Below the pieces are notes generated by a model that saw only the letters and a list, made by a program, of their open reading frames with translations, was not told the origin of the DNA and searched no databases. Below are positions 54,745 through 62,731 of a stretch of DNA of 64,000 nucleotides, piece by piece. The DNA comes from Flavobacterium psychrotolerans (GTDB taxonomy: Bacteria > Bacteroidota > Bacteroidia > Flavobacteriales > Flavobacteriaceae), in NCBI RefSeq assembly GCF_003097635.1, contig NZ_QCZI01000015.1, forward strand, positions 17,148 to 81,147, read 5' to 3'. How positions within the stretch are numbered: position 1 is the first letter of the stretch; every line of letters begins with the position of its first letter. The position numbers were made by a program, and so were the translations under genes.

Positions 54745-56082
54745 GTGAATTCCAAATTAATATTAAATATTGTTGAACTCAGCAAGGCTCTTTCTGATGG
54801 TAATTATTCCCAACGAATAATTACGGATTATGATGAGAATCCACTAAATCAAATTATAACCCATTTAAACGCTCTTGCCGATAAACTACTGATAAATCCA
54901 CCAAAAGTTGATGATAGAGAAGCAATGCAAATAGAACATTTTACCAATACTATTTCCTCTTATGCCTGTTCTGATTTTACAAATAAGCTACCTATATCAA
55001 AAAATGCAACCATTTTAGACGCAATTGCTACCGGAATAAATTTGCTAGGTGAAGAGCTGGAGCAAACCACTATTTCTCGTGACTATTTTAGTAATATATA
55101 TGATGCTGTTTCTGAGATTTTGATAATTACGGATGTTTCGGGGAAAATTCTGGATGTTAATGCTGCTACAGAAAAATTATTATTACACCAAAAGAAAAAG
55201 TTTATCAATCGTAATGTGGTTGGATTATTAGATCCTAAAAATAAATTACTGAAAGAAGAGATATCCAATAAAATAAAAAAAGGATGCAAGGATTGTTCTA
55301 TTTGCTCCAACTGCGGTGTTTTTGAAACAATCCTTTTTGATAAAGCCGGAAAAGCAATACCTTTTTCGTTTATCCTTTCAAAAATTAGGGATGGTAATAG
55401 CCAACACGAAGGTTTTTTATTGATTTTTAGAGATATCTCCGAACAAAAAAACAAGAAGATAAATGATTTAAAAATAATTATTGCGGAACAGGAAAAAGAG
55501 CGAAATAGAATTGCCAATGATTTGCACGATTCATTAGGTCAGGAATTAAACGCAATAAAAATTTTTTTACATACATTAACACTTATGGATCCTACAGATC
55601 CAAATTTTAAAAAAACATTAGAGACCTGCCAATCCTTATCTAATAAATCAATTGAATCCATCCGAGAAATATCTTTTGATATTATGCCTCGCTCTCTCAA
55701 AGAAGGGGGTTTAATTTACGCTTTAGACGAAATAATTACCAAACTAAATTCTGTTTGTAATATTAGTTGTTCAATTACCCACAAACCTTTAAACCTGAAT
55801 ACCGAAAATCAGATTTTGATTTTCCGAATCATTCAGGAGTTTATCAATAACTCGTTGAGACATACATCAGGTTCTCAAATTTCTTTAACCTTGACCATAA
55901 TAAAAAAAAGAATACATATCCTGATAAAAGATAATGGTTCAGGATTTAAGATGAATGATGAGACAAAAGGAAATGGCATTCATAATATTATTTCCCGCTT
56001 AACACTTTTAAAAGCCGAATATGAATTTAATAGTGAGCTTGGTAAAGGAACCAAATTATCGTTTTCGGTCCCCAATGAATAA
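54745..56082 (+). CDS. HisKA_3-type sensor histidine kinase with a cysteine-cluster PAS region
   Basis: 445 residues, started at the GTG at 54745; no in-frame ATG is close upstream. There are no membrane helices, so it is cytoplasmic. Residues about 1-100 resemble a HAMP/PAS-like helical part (NYSQRIITDYDENPLNQIIT). A PAS domain covers about 115-235 and contains four cysteines, C181-x2-C184-x2-C187-x2-C190. The phospho-acceptor His261 is in ERNRIANDLHDSLGQELNAI (HisKA_3), and the HATPase_c has FRIIQEFINNSLRHTSG and LIKDNGSGFKM...GNGIHNI. It likely pairs with the NarL-type regulator at 50205. The cysteine spacing suggests a metal or Fe-S centre. Confidence 0.92.
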   Translation: MNSKLILNIVELSKALSDGNYSQRIITDYDENPLNQIITHLNALADKLLINPPKVDDREAMQIEHFTNTISSYACSDFTNKLPISKNATILDAIATGINLLGEELEQTTISRDYFSNIYDAVSEILIITDVSGKILDVNAATEKLLLHQKKKFINRNVVGLLDPKNKLLKEEISNKIKKGCKDCSICSNCGVFETILFDKAGKAIPFSFILSKIRDGNSQHEGFLLIFRDISEQKNKKINDLKIIIAEQEKERNRIANDLHDSLGQELNAIKIFLHTLTLMDPTDPNFKKTLETCQSLSNKSIESIREISFDIMPRSLKEGGLIYALDEIITKLNSVCNISCSITHKPLNLNTENQILIFRIIQEFINNSLRHTSGSQISLTLTIIKKRIHILIKDNGSGFKMNDETKGNGIHNIISRLTLLKAEYEFNSELGKGTKLSFSVPNE

Positions 56083-56185
56083 AGTGTTGTGATTAGAATA
56101 CAAACACCACAATTTGGAAATGGAAAGCCTTTTTTATAAAACTAATTTAGTTTTAACTATTTTTGCCCACAATAAATTACTTCAG

Positions 56186-56383
56186 ATGAAGAATACTCAA
56201 ATTTTAATACTATTTATTATAGGCGCCGTGGTAACCGTACTAGGAGCTCTTTTTAAAATCATGGAATGGCCCTTGTTCAGTTTGCTATTAATCGTAGGAA
56301 TGACTTTTGAAGCCGTAGCAGGATTTTTATTAATTCTGAAATTGATTCAAAAAAACAACTCCGATTCCTTTATGGACAGTTAA
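56186..56383 (+). CDS. small two-helix membrane protein, GldL-like
   Basis: 65 residues from the ATG at 56186 (MKNTQILILFIIGAVVTVLG); the frame is open upstream to 56114 but that part has no similarity. Two membrane helices surround FKIMEWPLFSLLLIVGMTFE. The pattern G-A-x-F-K-I-x-x-W-P-x-x-S-L-L-L-I-V-G resembles the membrane part of the gliding/T9SS motor protein GldL, but the GldL cytoplasmic domain is missing. It lies 13 bp before rlmH and is probably co-transcribed with it. Function unknown. Confidence 0.7.
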   Translation: MKNTQILILFIIGAVVTVLGALFKIMEWPLFSLLLIVGMTFEAVAGFLLILKLIQKNNSDSFMDS

Positions 56384-56396
56384 TTTTTATACATAA

Positions 56397-56870
56397 ATGA
56401 ATATCAAGCTCATTGCCATTGGTAAAACCGACAATAAAAATTTGCAATTGCTGATTGACGAATACCAAAAACGATTGTCGTTTTACATCAAGTTCGATTT
56501 AGAAATCATTCCAGATATCAAAAACGTGAAAAACTTGTCGGAAAGTCAACAAAAAGAAAAAGAAGGCGAATTGATTTTGGCAAAAATAACTCCAACGGAC
56601 CAATTGATTTTGTTGGATGAAAACGGAAAAACCTTTTCTAGCGTGAGTTTCTCGGAGGAATTGCAGAAGAAAATGAATGCGGGAATCAAAACTTTAGTCT
56701 TCGTCATTGGCGGACCTTATGGTTTTTCGGAAACCGTTTATGCTAAAGCCAATGGTAAAATTTCGCTGTCACTAATGACTTTTTCACATCAAATGGTTCG
56801 ATTATTTTTTATTGAACAATTGTATCGCGGATTTACCATTTTGAGGAATGAACCGTATCATCATCAATAG
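56397..56870 (+). CDS. rlmH: 23S rRNA (pseudouridine1915-N3)-methyltransferase
   Basis: SPOUT-class enzyme that methylates pseudouridine 1915 in helix 69 of 23S rRNA. It has 157 residues, normal length. The knot-forming C-terminal region reads FVIGGPYGFSETVYAKANGK, then ISLSLMTFSHQMVRLFFIEQ and LYRGFTILRNEPYHHQ, which is nearly identical across bacteria and ends with the usual Y-H-x-x. Confidence 0.97.
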   Translation: MNIKLIAIGKTDNKNLQLLIDEYQKRLSFYIKFDLEIIPDIKNVKNLSESQQKEKEGELILAKITPTDQLILLDENGKTFSSVSFSEELQKKMNAGIKTLVFVIGGPYGFSETVYAKANGKISLSLMTFSHQMVRLFFIEQLYRGFTILRNEPYHHQ

Positions 56871-57070
56871 TATATACGATTTAGTAATCAAAACTCTGAA
56901 GTAGCAAGAAACTAACCCCAATTTTTTCATAAAAATCTTGTGAATTCAAAAATGAAATCCTAACTTTATTGTAAGTTACGGTGCTTTTTTATCAAAATAA
57001 CTGACACTTAGTAGGTAAAAAATCATGTAACTAACAATAGTTATCATTTTTTAATCTTAAAAAAAAAATT

Positions 57071-57520
57071 ATGAAACCCTTAACTAGATTTCTGGTACTC
57101 TTATTTTTTTTATCAAGTATTATTTCCTGCTCTAACAACGATTACTCTTCGGTCACACCTAATCCAGATGTAACTTTTAATGCCATTTTAAATAGTGCCA
57201 GCGAAACGCCTGACAATGGTTCGACGGCAAAAGGAACTGCAGTACTCAAATTCAATAGCAAAACAAAAATATTTACGATTACTGTTAATTACTCTGGACT
57301 AACAGGACCTGCCACTCTTGGGCATGTACATAAAGGTGCTGTAGGAGTAAGTGGCCCCCCAGTTTTTACATTTTCTAATTTAACCTCGCCAATAACCTAT
57401 ACAAGTCCTGTTTTAGACTCAGGACAAGAAGCAGATCTTAATGCCAATCTTTATTATGTAAATATTCATAGTGCCTTAAATCCAGGTGGTGAAATAAGGG
57501 GGCAACTTATTAAATATTAA
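57071..57520 (+). CDS. CHRD-domain lipoprotein
   Basis: 149 residues. The signal peptide (MKPLTRFLVLLFFLSSIISC) ends in a lipobox Cys at residue 20. The mature part is one CHRD domain: NAILNSASETPDNGSTAKGT, AVLKFNSKTKIFTITVNYSG, GHVHKGAVGVSGPPVFTF and YYVNIHSALNPGGEIRGQL. CHRD domains were first seen in chordin and are found in extracellular microbial proteins of unknown role. Monocistronic. The 200-bp spacer before it (56871-57070) shows nothing notable. Confidence 0.93.
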   Translation: MKPLTRFLVLLFFLSSIISCSNNDYSSVTPNPDVTFNAILNSASETPDNGSTAKGTAVLKFNSKTKIFTITVNYSGLTGPATLGHVHKGAVGVSGPPVFTFSNLTSPITYTSPVLDSGQEADLNANLYYVNIHSALNPGGEIRGQLIKY

Positions 57521-57572
57521 ATATGTTGTTCCTTGAAGAGAGGACATTAATTTTTTATATAAATCTTCAGTG

Positions 57573-57616
57573 GTGAAACCTATCTTTCACAAAAAGAAAA
57601 GTTTCACTATTTTTTG
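57573..57616 (+). terminator. probable terminator after the CHRD gene
   Basis: GTGAAAC (57573-57579) pairs with GTTTCAC (57601-57607), with a CTTT/AAAG inner pairing in the loop, followed by TATTTTTTG. It lies 53 bp after the stop codon. Confidence 0.65.
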
Positions 57617-57673
57617 TCTTGTACTGAAAAAGATTAACTATAAAATAATAATCAACAAGCTGTTATTCAGAGA

Positions 57674-58294
57674 TTAATAAACAAACTCTTCGTCGCTCAC
57701 CCCCGCTCCATTTAAAGTTAAAATGAAAATTTTGTCCTGAACATAACTTCCAAAAGGTAAATCTTTGGCAAAGCAAAATTGGAATTTATTAGATTTGTCA
57801 CTGGACAATTTACCGAGATAATTCTGAAGTTGTTCCCGTTTTATAACACTATCATTCATTAATATATCATTGTTTTTGGTAAAAAATACAATTACTCCTG
57901 ACTTTGGTTTTACCAATTTATAATACACATTTGTAAAAGGTACAAAGGCCAAATTTCTATGAATACTATCCGCATAAGAATAATAATTTTGGGCGGCTTC
58001 ATTTTTATGCGCTTTTTCATTGCGCTTTTTCTCTTGCAACTTCATGACTTCAGGAATAACCAGTCTTATAGGCAAACGTTTATCGATATTAAAAATCCAA
58101 TTGGTGGAAATGATTTCGTTTTTTCTATTCACTTCAACCAAAGTATCTTTTCCATTTACTCTAAAAAAAATATAGATTGGAGAATGGTCTTGAACATTTT
58201 TTACGATAGTACAATTGGATTTTGGCAATAAAACAGTTTCCTTATTCCCGCAGGAAAACAACAGCAAAAAGAATAATAGACTTAAATATTTCAT
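57674..58294 (-). CDS. lipoprotein of unknown function downstream of folP
   Basis: 206 residues. A very short lipoprotein signal (MKYLSLLFFLLLFSC) puts the lipid-modified Cys at residue 15. The mature protein has an alpha/beta part with PIYIFFRVNGKDTLVEVNRK, a Lys/Glu-rich helix, and KPKSGVIVFFTKNNDILMND followed by SVIKREQLQNYLGKL. The last stretch recalls the periplasmic domain of ExbD-type proteins, but I cannot confirm it. Its ATG overlaps the folP stop by four bases (ATGA), so it is translated together with folP. Confidence 0.75.
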   Translation of the reverse strand: MKYLSLLFFLLLFSCGNKETVLLPKSNCTIVKNVQDHSPIYIFFRVNGKDTLVEVNRKNEIISTNWIFNIDKRLPIRLVIPEVMKLQEKKRNEKAHKNEAAQNYYSYADSIHRNLAFVPFTNVYYKLVKPKSGVIVFFTKNNDILMNDSVIKREQLQNYLGKLSSDKSNKFQFCFAKDLPFGSYVQDKIFILTLNGAGVSDEEFVY

Positions 58295-59121
58295 GATTGT
58301 AAATTGATTTTATTGAATAAGGTTACACATTCAACTGCTTCTTTCACATCATGTACGCGAAGGATTTTAGAGCCTTTTTCTAAAGCAATTGTATTCAAAA
58401 CTGTTGTTCCGTTTAAAGCTTCTTGAGCATTTGAATTCAAAGGTTTATAAATCATAGACTTTCTGGAAAAACCAACCAAAATTGGTAATTCCAACATTTG
58501 AAACAAATCCAATTTTCGCAAAATCTCATAGTTTTGTTCCAATGACTTTGCAAAGCCAAATCCGGGATCCACAATCAAATCATTGATACCTAGACTTCTG
58601 GCTTTTACCACTTTTTCAGAAAAATAAAAAAGTATTTCCTTAACAATATTATCATAATTAGTAAATGTTTGCATGGTTTGTGGCGTGCCACGCATGTGCA
58701 TCATGATGTAAGGCACTTTATAATTCGAAACAATTTCCAGCATTCTGTCATCTAAATTCCCCGCAGAAATATCATTAATTATAGCCGCTCCCTCCTCAAT
58801 ACAAACCCTGGCCACTTCACTCCGAAAAGTATCTATAGAAAGTAGGGCTTCCGGAAAATGTTTTAAGATCAGGTTTACTATGGGAATGATTCGACCTAAT
58901 TCCTCTTCTTCCGATACAAATGCAGCATTGGGTTTACTGGAATAGGCGCCAATGTCAATAAATGTAGCACCTTCAATCAACATTTTTTCAGATTGGGATA
59001 GTATTTCACTTTCATTTGAATACTTTCCTCCATCAAAAAAGGAGTTGGGAGTAATGTTTAATATGCCCATCACTTTCGGCGTTGCTAAATCGATTAGATT
59101 TCCTTTGCAGTTTATGGTCAT
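58291..59121 (-). CDS. folP: dihydropteroate synthase
   Basis: Joins p-aminobenzoate to dihydropterin pyrophosphate in folate synthesis; the target of sulfonamides. I chose the ATG at 59121 (MTINCKGNLIDLATPKVMGI), giving 276 residues; the upstream extension to 59175 has no family similarity. Motifs: MGILNITPNSFFDGGKYSNE, ATFIDIGAYSSKP, ALLSIDTFRSEVAR, INDISAGNLDDRM, MMHMRGTPQTMQ, VDPGFGFAKSLEQNYEILRK and LVGFSRKSM. All pterin-binding segments are present. It ends in a four-base overlap with the next gene. Confidence 0.95.
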   Translation of the reverse strand: MTINCKGNLIDLATPKVMGILNITPNSFFDGGKYSNESEILSQSEKMLIEGATFIDIGAYSSKPNAAFVSEEEELGRIIPIVNLILKHFPEALLSIDTFRSEVARVCIEEGAAIINDISAGNLDDRMLEIVSNYKVPYIMMHMRGTPQTMQTFTNYDNIVKEILFYFSEKVVKARSLGINDLIVDPGFGFAKSLEQNYEILRKLDLFQMLELPILVGFSRKSMIYKPLNSNAQEALNGTTVLNTIALEKGSKILRVHDVKEAVECVTLFNKINLQS

Positions 59122-59190
59122 TTTATGGGTTTTAGGTTTTGGATACTGGGTTTTTAAAACTTCAAAACGCCTCATTCAAAAAATTATTCT

Positions 59191-59220
59191 TATTTTTGAA
59201 AAAATTTGAATACAAATATA
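59191..59220. promoter_or_regulatory. divergent -7 elements for folP and DUF1599
   Basis: On the plus strand 59191-59198 reads TATTTTTG, 30 bp before the DUF1599 start at 59229. On the minus strand 59213-59220 reads TATATTTG, 91 bp before the folP start. Both are exact TAnnTTTG matches, and transcription from them would cross. Confidence 0.45.
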
Positions 59221-59228
59221 CATCAATA

Positions 59229-59777
59229 ATGAAGAACACTTCACAAGAATATGATGAGGTAATCGCAATTTGCCGCACTCTTTTTATCAATAAAATGAAA
59301 GATTACGGAAGTGCTTGGCGCATTTTTAGATTACCTTCCGTGACTGATCAAATTTTCATAAAAGCGCAAAGAATTAGAATTCTGCAAGAAAACGATGTAC
59401 AAAAAATTGAGGAAGACGAAGTAAGTGAATTTATCGGAATCATCAATTATTCTATCATTGGATTAATTCAATTAGAACTTGGATTTGTTAATCAACCAGA
59501 TATTGATGGTGATAAAGTAATTCAATTGTATGATTCTAAAATCAAACTGACCAAGGAATTGATGGAAGCCAAAAATCACGATTATGGCGAGGCTTGGCGC
59601 AGTATGAGAGTGACTTCGCTTACTGATTTGATTTTACAAAAAATACTCCGAGTAAAACAAATTGAGAATAACAAAGGAAAAACTTTAGTTTCAGAAGGAA
59701 TCGATGCCAATTATCAGGATATGATTAATTATGCTGTTTTCGCCCTCATTTTAATGGGGTTTGTGCGTAATAAATAA
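59229..59777 (+). CDS. DUF1599 protein with internal duplication
   Basis: 182 residues from the ATG at 59229 (MKNTSQEYDEVIAICRTLFI). Two homologous halves are visible: KMKDYGSAWRIFRLPSVTDQ and, about 95 residues later, KNHDYGEAWRSMRVTSLTDL, each followed by a helix ending in R-x-x-x-I/Q-x-x. The repeated K-x-x-D-Y-G-x-A-W-R suggests an all-alpha nucleotide-binding fold similar to MazG or thymidylate-synthase-adjacent DUFs. The function is not known. It lies divergently from folP and just upstream of the DoxX-type gene, an arrangement I recall from other Bacteroidota. Confidence 0.88.
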   Translation: MKNTSQEYDEVIAICRTLFINKMKDYGSAWRIFRLPSVTDQIFIKAQRIRILQENDVQKIEEDEVSEFIGIINYSIIGLIQLELGFVNQPDIDGDKVIQLYDSKIKLTKELMEAKNHDYGEAWRSMRVTSLTDLILQKILRVKQIENNKGKTLVSEGIDANYQDMINYAVFALILMGFVRNK

Positions 59778-59838
59778 TTTTATTGGCTTTTTTTAAATAA
59801 TCTTGTCTATATTTACGTTTTTCAAAAAAAATGAATAA

Positions 59839-60939
59839 ATGAAAAATTTTATCGTACAATTTTCTAGAATTTTTGTCGGAATATTGTTTATTATTTCGGG
59901 GTTAATCAAGCTAAATGATCCTATTGGATTTTCATATAAACTAGGAGAATATTTTGGAGAAACGGTTTTAAACTTACCGTTTTTAGTCCCTTTCGCTTTA
60001 CAAATCGCTCTTTTTGTGGTGATATTTGAAGTACTTTTAGGTATAATGCTTCTTATTGGCTTTAAACCCAAATTTACCGTTTGGAGTTTGTTACTAATGA
60101 TTGTCTTCTTCACTTTTCTCACCTTCTATTCTGCCTATTTTAAAAAGGTTACTGATTGTGGTTGTTTTGGTGATGCTTTAAAATTGACACCATGGCAATC
60201 CTTTACCAAAGATTTAGTATTGTTGTTTTTTATTTTAATCTTATTTATTAATAAAAACACAATCAAACCCCTTTTTAAAGTTAAGGTTATTAATTTTTTG
60301 GTGATTTTAAGCGTTATATCATGCACTTTCATGGCCTACTGGGTTTTGAATCATTTACCGTTAAAAGATTTTAGAGCATATAAAGTTGGAACAAACATCA
60401 CTGAAGGGATGAAAATTCCAGATAGTGCTCCGAAAAGCGTAGTAGAAATGGTTTTTATTTACAATGTAAATGGCGTAAACAAAGAATTTACTGAAAAAAA
60501 TTTAATGTCTATTCCCGCTGGTGCCACATTTGTAGATCGAATTGACAAAGTAATTTCTGAAGGTTATATCCCTCCTATTCATGATTTTGCAATGGAAAAA
60601 GACGGAGCAGATCACAAAAATGAATTCCTTAAAGAACCTAAATTGATGTTATTTATTGCTTATGATTTAATGAAATCAGATAAAAATGGGATGGAAAAAT
60701 TGGAAGATTTGAATCAAAAAGCAAGGGCAAAGGGATATAAAGTTATAGGCATGACGGCCTCTTCACCGGAAGAAATTACAAAGGCGGAAAAAAATTTCGG
60801 ATATACATTCGACTTTTATTTTTGTGACGGGACGACGTTAAAAACAATCGAAAGAGCAAATCCAAGTATTATTGTTTTAGACCATGGTACCATCACACAG
60901 AAAGCACACTATAACGATATCAATAAATTAAAATTATAA
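59839..60939 (+). CDS. DoxX-like membrane protein of the BT_3928 type
   Basis: 366 residues. Four or five membrane helices fill the first 180 residues (IFVGILFIISGLIKLNDPIG is the DoxX signature, then ALQIALFVVIFEVLLGIMLL and FLTFYSAYFKKVTDCGCFGD). The Cys pair in D-C-G-C-F-G-D may be redox active. The C-terminal 180 residues are a soluble domain with a thioredoxin-like order (PKLMLFIAYDLMKSDKNGME, KVIGMTASSPEEITKAEKNF, PSIIVLDHGTI). It is followed by a small membrane protein and a TlpA-like protein. A role in thiol redox or electron transfer at the membrane is possible. Confidence 0.88.
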   Translation: MKNFIVQFSRIFVGILFIISGLIKLNDPIGFSYKLGEYFGETVLNLPFLVPFALQIALFVVIFEVLLGIMLLIGFKPKFTVWSLLLMIVFFTFLTFYSAYFKKVTDCGCFGDALKLTPWQSFTKDLVLLFFILILFINKNTIKPLFKVKVINFLVILSVISCTFMAYWVLNHLPLKDFRAYKVGTNITEGMKIPDSAPKSVVEMVFIYNVNGVNKEFTEKNLMSIPAGATFVDRIDKVISEGYIPPIHDFAMEKDGADHKNEFLKEPKLMLFIAYDLMKSDKNGMEKLEDLNQKARAKGYKVIGMTASSPEEITKAEKNFGYTFDFYFCDGTTLKTIERANPSIIVLDHGTITQKAHYNDINKLKL

Positions 60940-60960
60940 ACCATAAAGGTTCAAAGAAAT

Positions 60961-61269
60961 ATGGGTAGTCATAAAAGCAATTCGAGTACTAAAAGTAGGA
61001 ATTTAAGAACATTAAAATATTTTATCTTTATCATATTTTCTATTTTCCTTTTTGGTTTAGGATACTATGTTCTCAATTATATTTCCATAATGGAAACACC
61101 ATTTTTAGGAAATACCTTTCACATTATTTTCGGATGTATTTTAATGGCAATTTCCCTGATATTTCTTGGTTTTATCATTAATAAACTATTTCTCCGCAAG
61201 AAAAGAAAAAAAAACCATCACAATCATGTATTTTTAAAGGATCATAAAAACAGTCAGGATCCCGACTAA
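60961..61269 (+). CDS. small membrane protein of unknown function
   Basis: 102 residues with two membrane helices (TLKYFIFIIFSIFLFGLGYY and GNTFHIIFGCILMAISLIFL) and a Lys/His/Asn-rich C-terminus (KKRKKNHHNHVFLKDHKNSQ). It follows the DoxX-type gene by 21 bp and is probably part of that operon. No family recognised. Confidence 0.65.
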   Translation: MGSHKSNSSTKSRNLRTLKYFIFIIFSIFLFGLGYYVLNYISIMETPFLGNTFHIIFGCILMAISLIFLGFIINKLFLRKKRKKNHHNHVFLKDHKNSQDPD

Positions 61270-61353
61270 ATTTTTTGGTTGATTTGATTCACTATTATTT
61301 AAATTCTAAAATAAGTTTACTGTAATTTGATTTCAGTTTAGGATTTAAAAATG

Positions 61354-61361
61354 TAAATTTG
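61354..61361 (+). promoter_or_regulatory. -7 promoter element for the TlpA-like gene and tpiA
   Basis: TAAATTTG is an exact TAnnTTTG match 16 bp before the start at 61378, with a TTTG 24 bp upstream of it. Confidence 0.45.
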
Positions 61362-61377
61362 CATTTCAATTAAAAAA

Positions 61378-61881
61378 ATGGAATTTAAAAAATTAATTGC
61401 ATCTTTATTTGTCGCTTTCGCCTCTATTTCTTGTTCCAATGCACAGAAAGAGGCCTTTTCAATTGAGGCTTTGACAGAAAAAATAGTATCCATTGACGGA
61501 AATCAAATTACATTTCAAGAGGTTTTAAACCAATACAAAGGAAAAGTTGTTGTAATGGAAGTTTGGGCTTCGTGGTGTGGAGACTGTGTTAATGCAATGC
61601 CTAAAATTAAAGAATTACAATCCAACAATCCTGATGTTTCTTATTTGTTCATTTCCATGGACAAAACAGCCTATAAGTGGAAAGATGGAATTCAAAAGCA
61701 CCAGCTTAAAGGCGACCATTATTTAGCGCTTGACGGAATGAAAGGTACTTTTGGAAAAGCTATAGATTTAGACTGGATTCCCCGATATATTATTATTGAC
61801 AAGACTGGTAAAATTATTTTATACCGTGCGATAGAAACTGATTTCGAAAAAATAAACACAACCTTAAAATCACTTAAATAA
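61378..61881 (+). CDS. TlpA-like periplasmic thioredoxin
   Basis: 167 residues. The signal (FKKLIASLFVAFASISCSNA) contains a lipobox-like S-I-S-C, so it is probably a lipoprotein. The thioredoxin fold shows KGKVVVMEVWASWCGDCVNA with the redox-active C-x2-C (CGDC), followed by MPKIKELQSN and the cis-Pro loop IDLDWIPRYIIIDKTGK. It likely reduces or oxidises periplasmic disulfides. Its stop shares one base with the tpiA start, so the two are translated together. Confidence 0.9.
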   Translation: MEFKKLIASLFVAFASISCSNAQKEAFSIEALTEKIVSIDGNQITFQEVLNQYKGKVVVMEVWASWCGDCVNAMPKIKELQSNNPDVSYLFISMDKTAYKWKDGIQKHQLKGDHYLALDGMKGTFGKAIDLDWIPRYIIIDKTGKIILYRAIETDFEKINTTLKSLK

Positions 61882-62633
61882 TGAGACAAAAAATTGTTGC
61901 AGGAAACTGGAAAATGCATAAAAATGCAGAAGAGACTGAAGATTTATTAAACGACTTAATTGATAAATTGCCAAATGACAAAGATGTAGAAATTATTGTA
62001 GCACCAACATTCATAAATTTATCATCCGCAGTGGGGCATTTAGAATTCACAAACATTCAAGTGGCAGCTCAAAACATGTATCAAGCTGAAAGTGGTGCTT
62101 ATACTGGCGAAATATCAGCAGATATGCTGAAAAGTATTGGTGTAAATACCGTAATTCTTGGGCATTCCGAGCGTCGCGCTATTTTTCACGAAACGGATGC
62201 TCTAATTGCGAATAAAGTAGATACCGCATTAAAGCATGAAATGAGAGTGATATTTTGCTTTGGTGAAGAATTGAAAGACCGTCAAAACCAACAACATTTT
62301 AATGTAGTTGAGAACCAGTTGCGTGATGGCTTGTTCCATATCGAAAAATCAGCTTGGTCAAATATCGTTTTAGCATACGAACCGGTTTGGGCTATTGGAA
62401 CAGGAGAAACTGCCAGTCCAGAACAAGCTCAGGAAATGCACGAATTCATTAGAGAAACGGTTCGTAAAGCTTTCGGAAGCGATATTGCAGAGGACGTTTC
62501 AATCCTTTATGGTGGTAGCGTAAAACCGGACAATGCTCAAGAAATTTTCTCTAAACCAGATGTTGATGGTGGATTAATTGGTGGTGCAGCATTAAAAGCA
62601 GATGACTTCGCAGCTATTGTGAACGCTATTTAA
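61881..62633 (+). CDS. tpiA: triosephosphate isomerase
   Basis: Interconverts dihydroxyacetone phosphate and glyceraldehyde 3-phosphate in glycolysis. It has 250 residues. Motifs: KIVAGNWKMHKN with the substrate-contacting Asn and Lys, the catalytic His in VILGHSERRAIF, the catalytic Glu in LAYEPVWAIGTGETASPEQA, and the phosphate loops VSILYGGSVKPDNA and GLIGGAAL. The start overlaps the stop of the TlpA-like gene by one base. A strong terminator follows. Confidence 0.98.
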   Translation: MRQKIVAGNWKMHKNAEETEDLLNDLIDKLPNDKDVEIIVAPTFINLSSAVGHLEFTNIQVAAQNMYQAESGAYTGEISADMLKSIGVNTVILGHSERRAIFHETDALIANKVDTALKHEMRVIFCFGEELKDRQNQQHFNVVENQLRDGLFHIEKSAWSNIVLAYEPVWAIGTGETASPEQAQEMHEFIRETVRKAFGSDIAEDVSILYGGSVKPDNAQEIFSKPDVDGGLIGGAALKADDFAAIVNAI

Positions 62634-62654
62634 ATAATTTAGAATTCCTACTAT

Positions 62655-62688
62655 AAGAGATTTGAATATCGTTCAAATCTCTTTTTTA
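62655..62688 (+). terminator. intrinsic terminator after tpiA
   Basis: AAGAGATTTGAA (62655-62666) pairs perfectly with TTCAAATCTCTT (62672-62683) around a five-base loop, followed by a T-run. It lies 21 bp after the tpiA stop. Confidence 0.93.
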
Positions 62689-62718
62689 TTGATTGAACAA
62701 AAGAGATTCTTACCTTTG
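62689..62718 (+). promoter_or_regulatory. prmA promoter
   Basis: TTG at 62689-62691, a 19-bp spacer and TACCTTTG at 62711-62718 match the Bacteroidota consensus TTG-N17-23-TAnnTTTG exactly. It lies between the tpiA terminator and the prmA start at 62732. Confidence 0.7.
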
Positions 62719-62731
62719 CAAAAAAAATACC

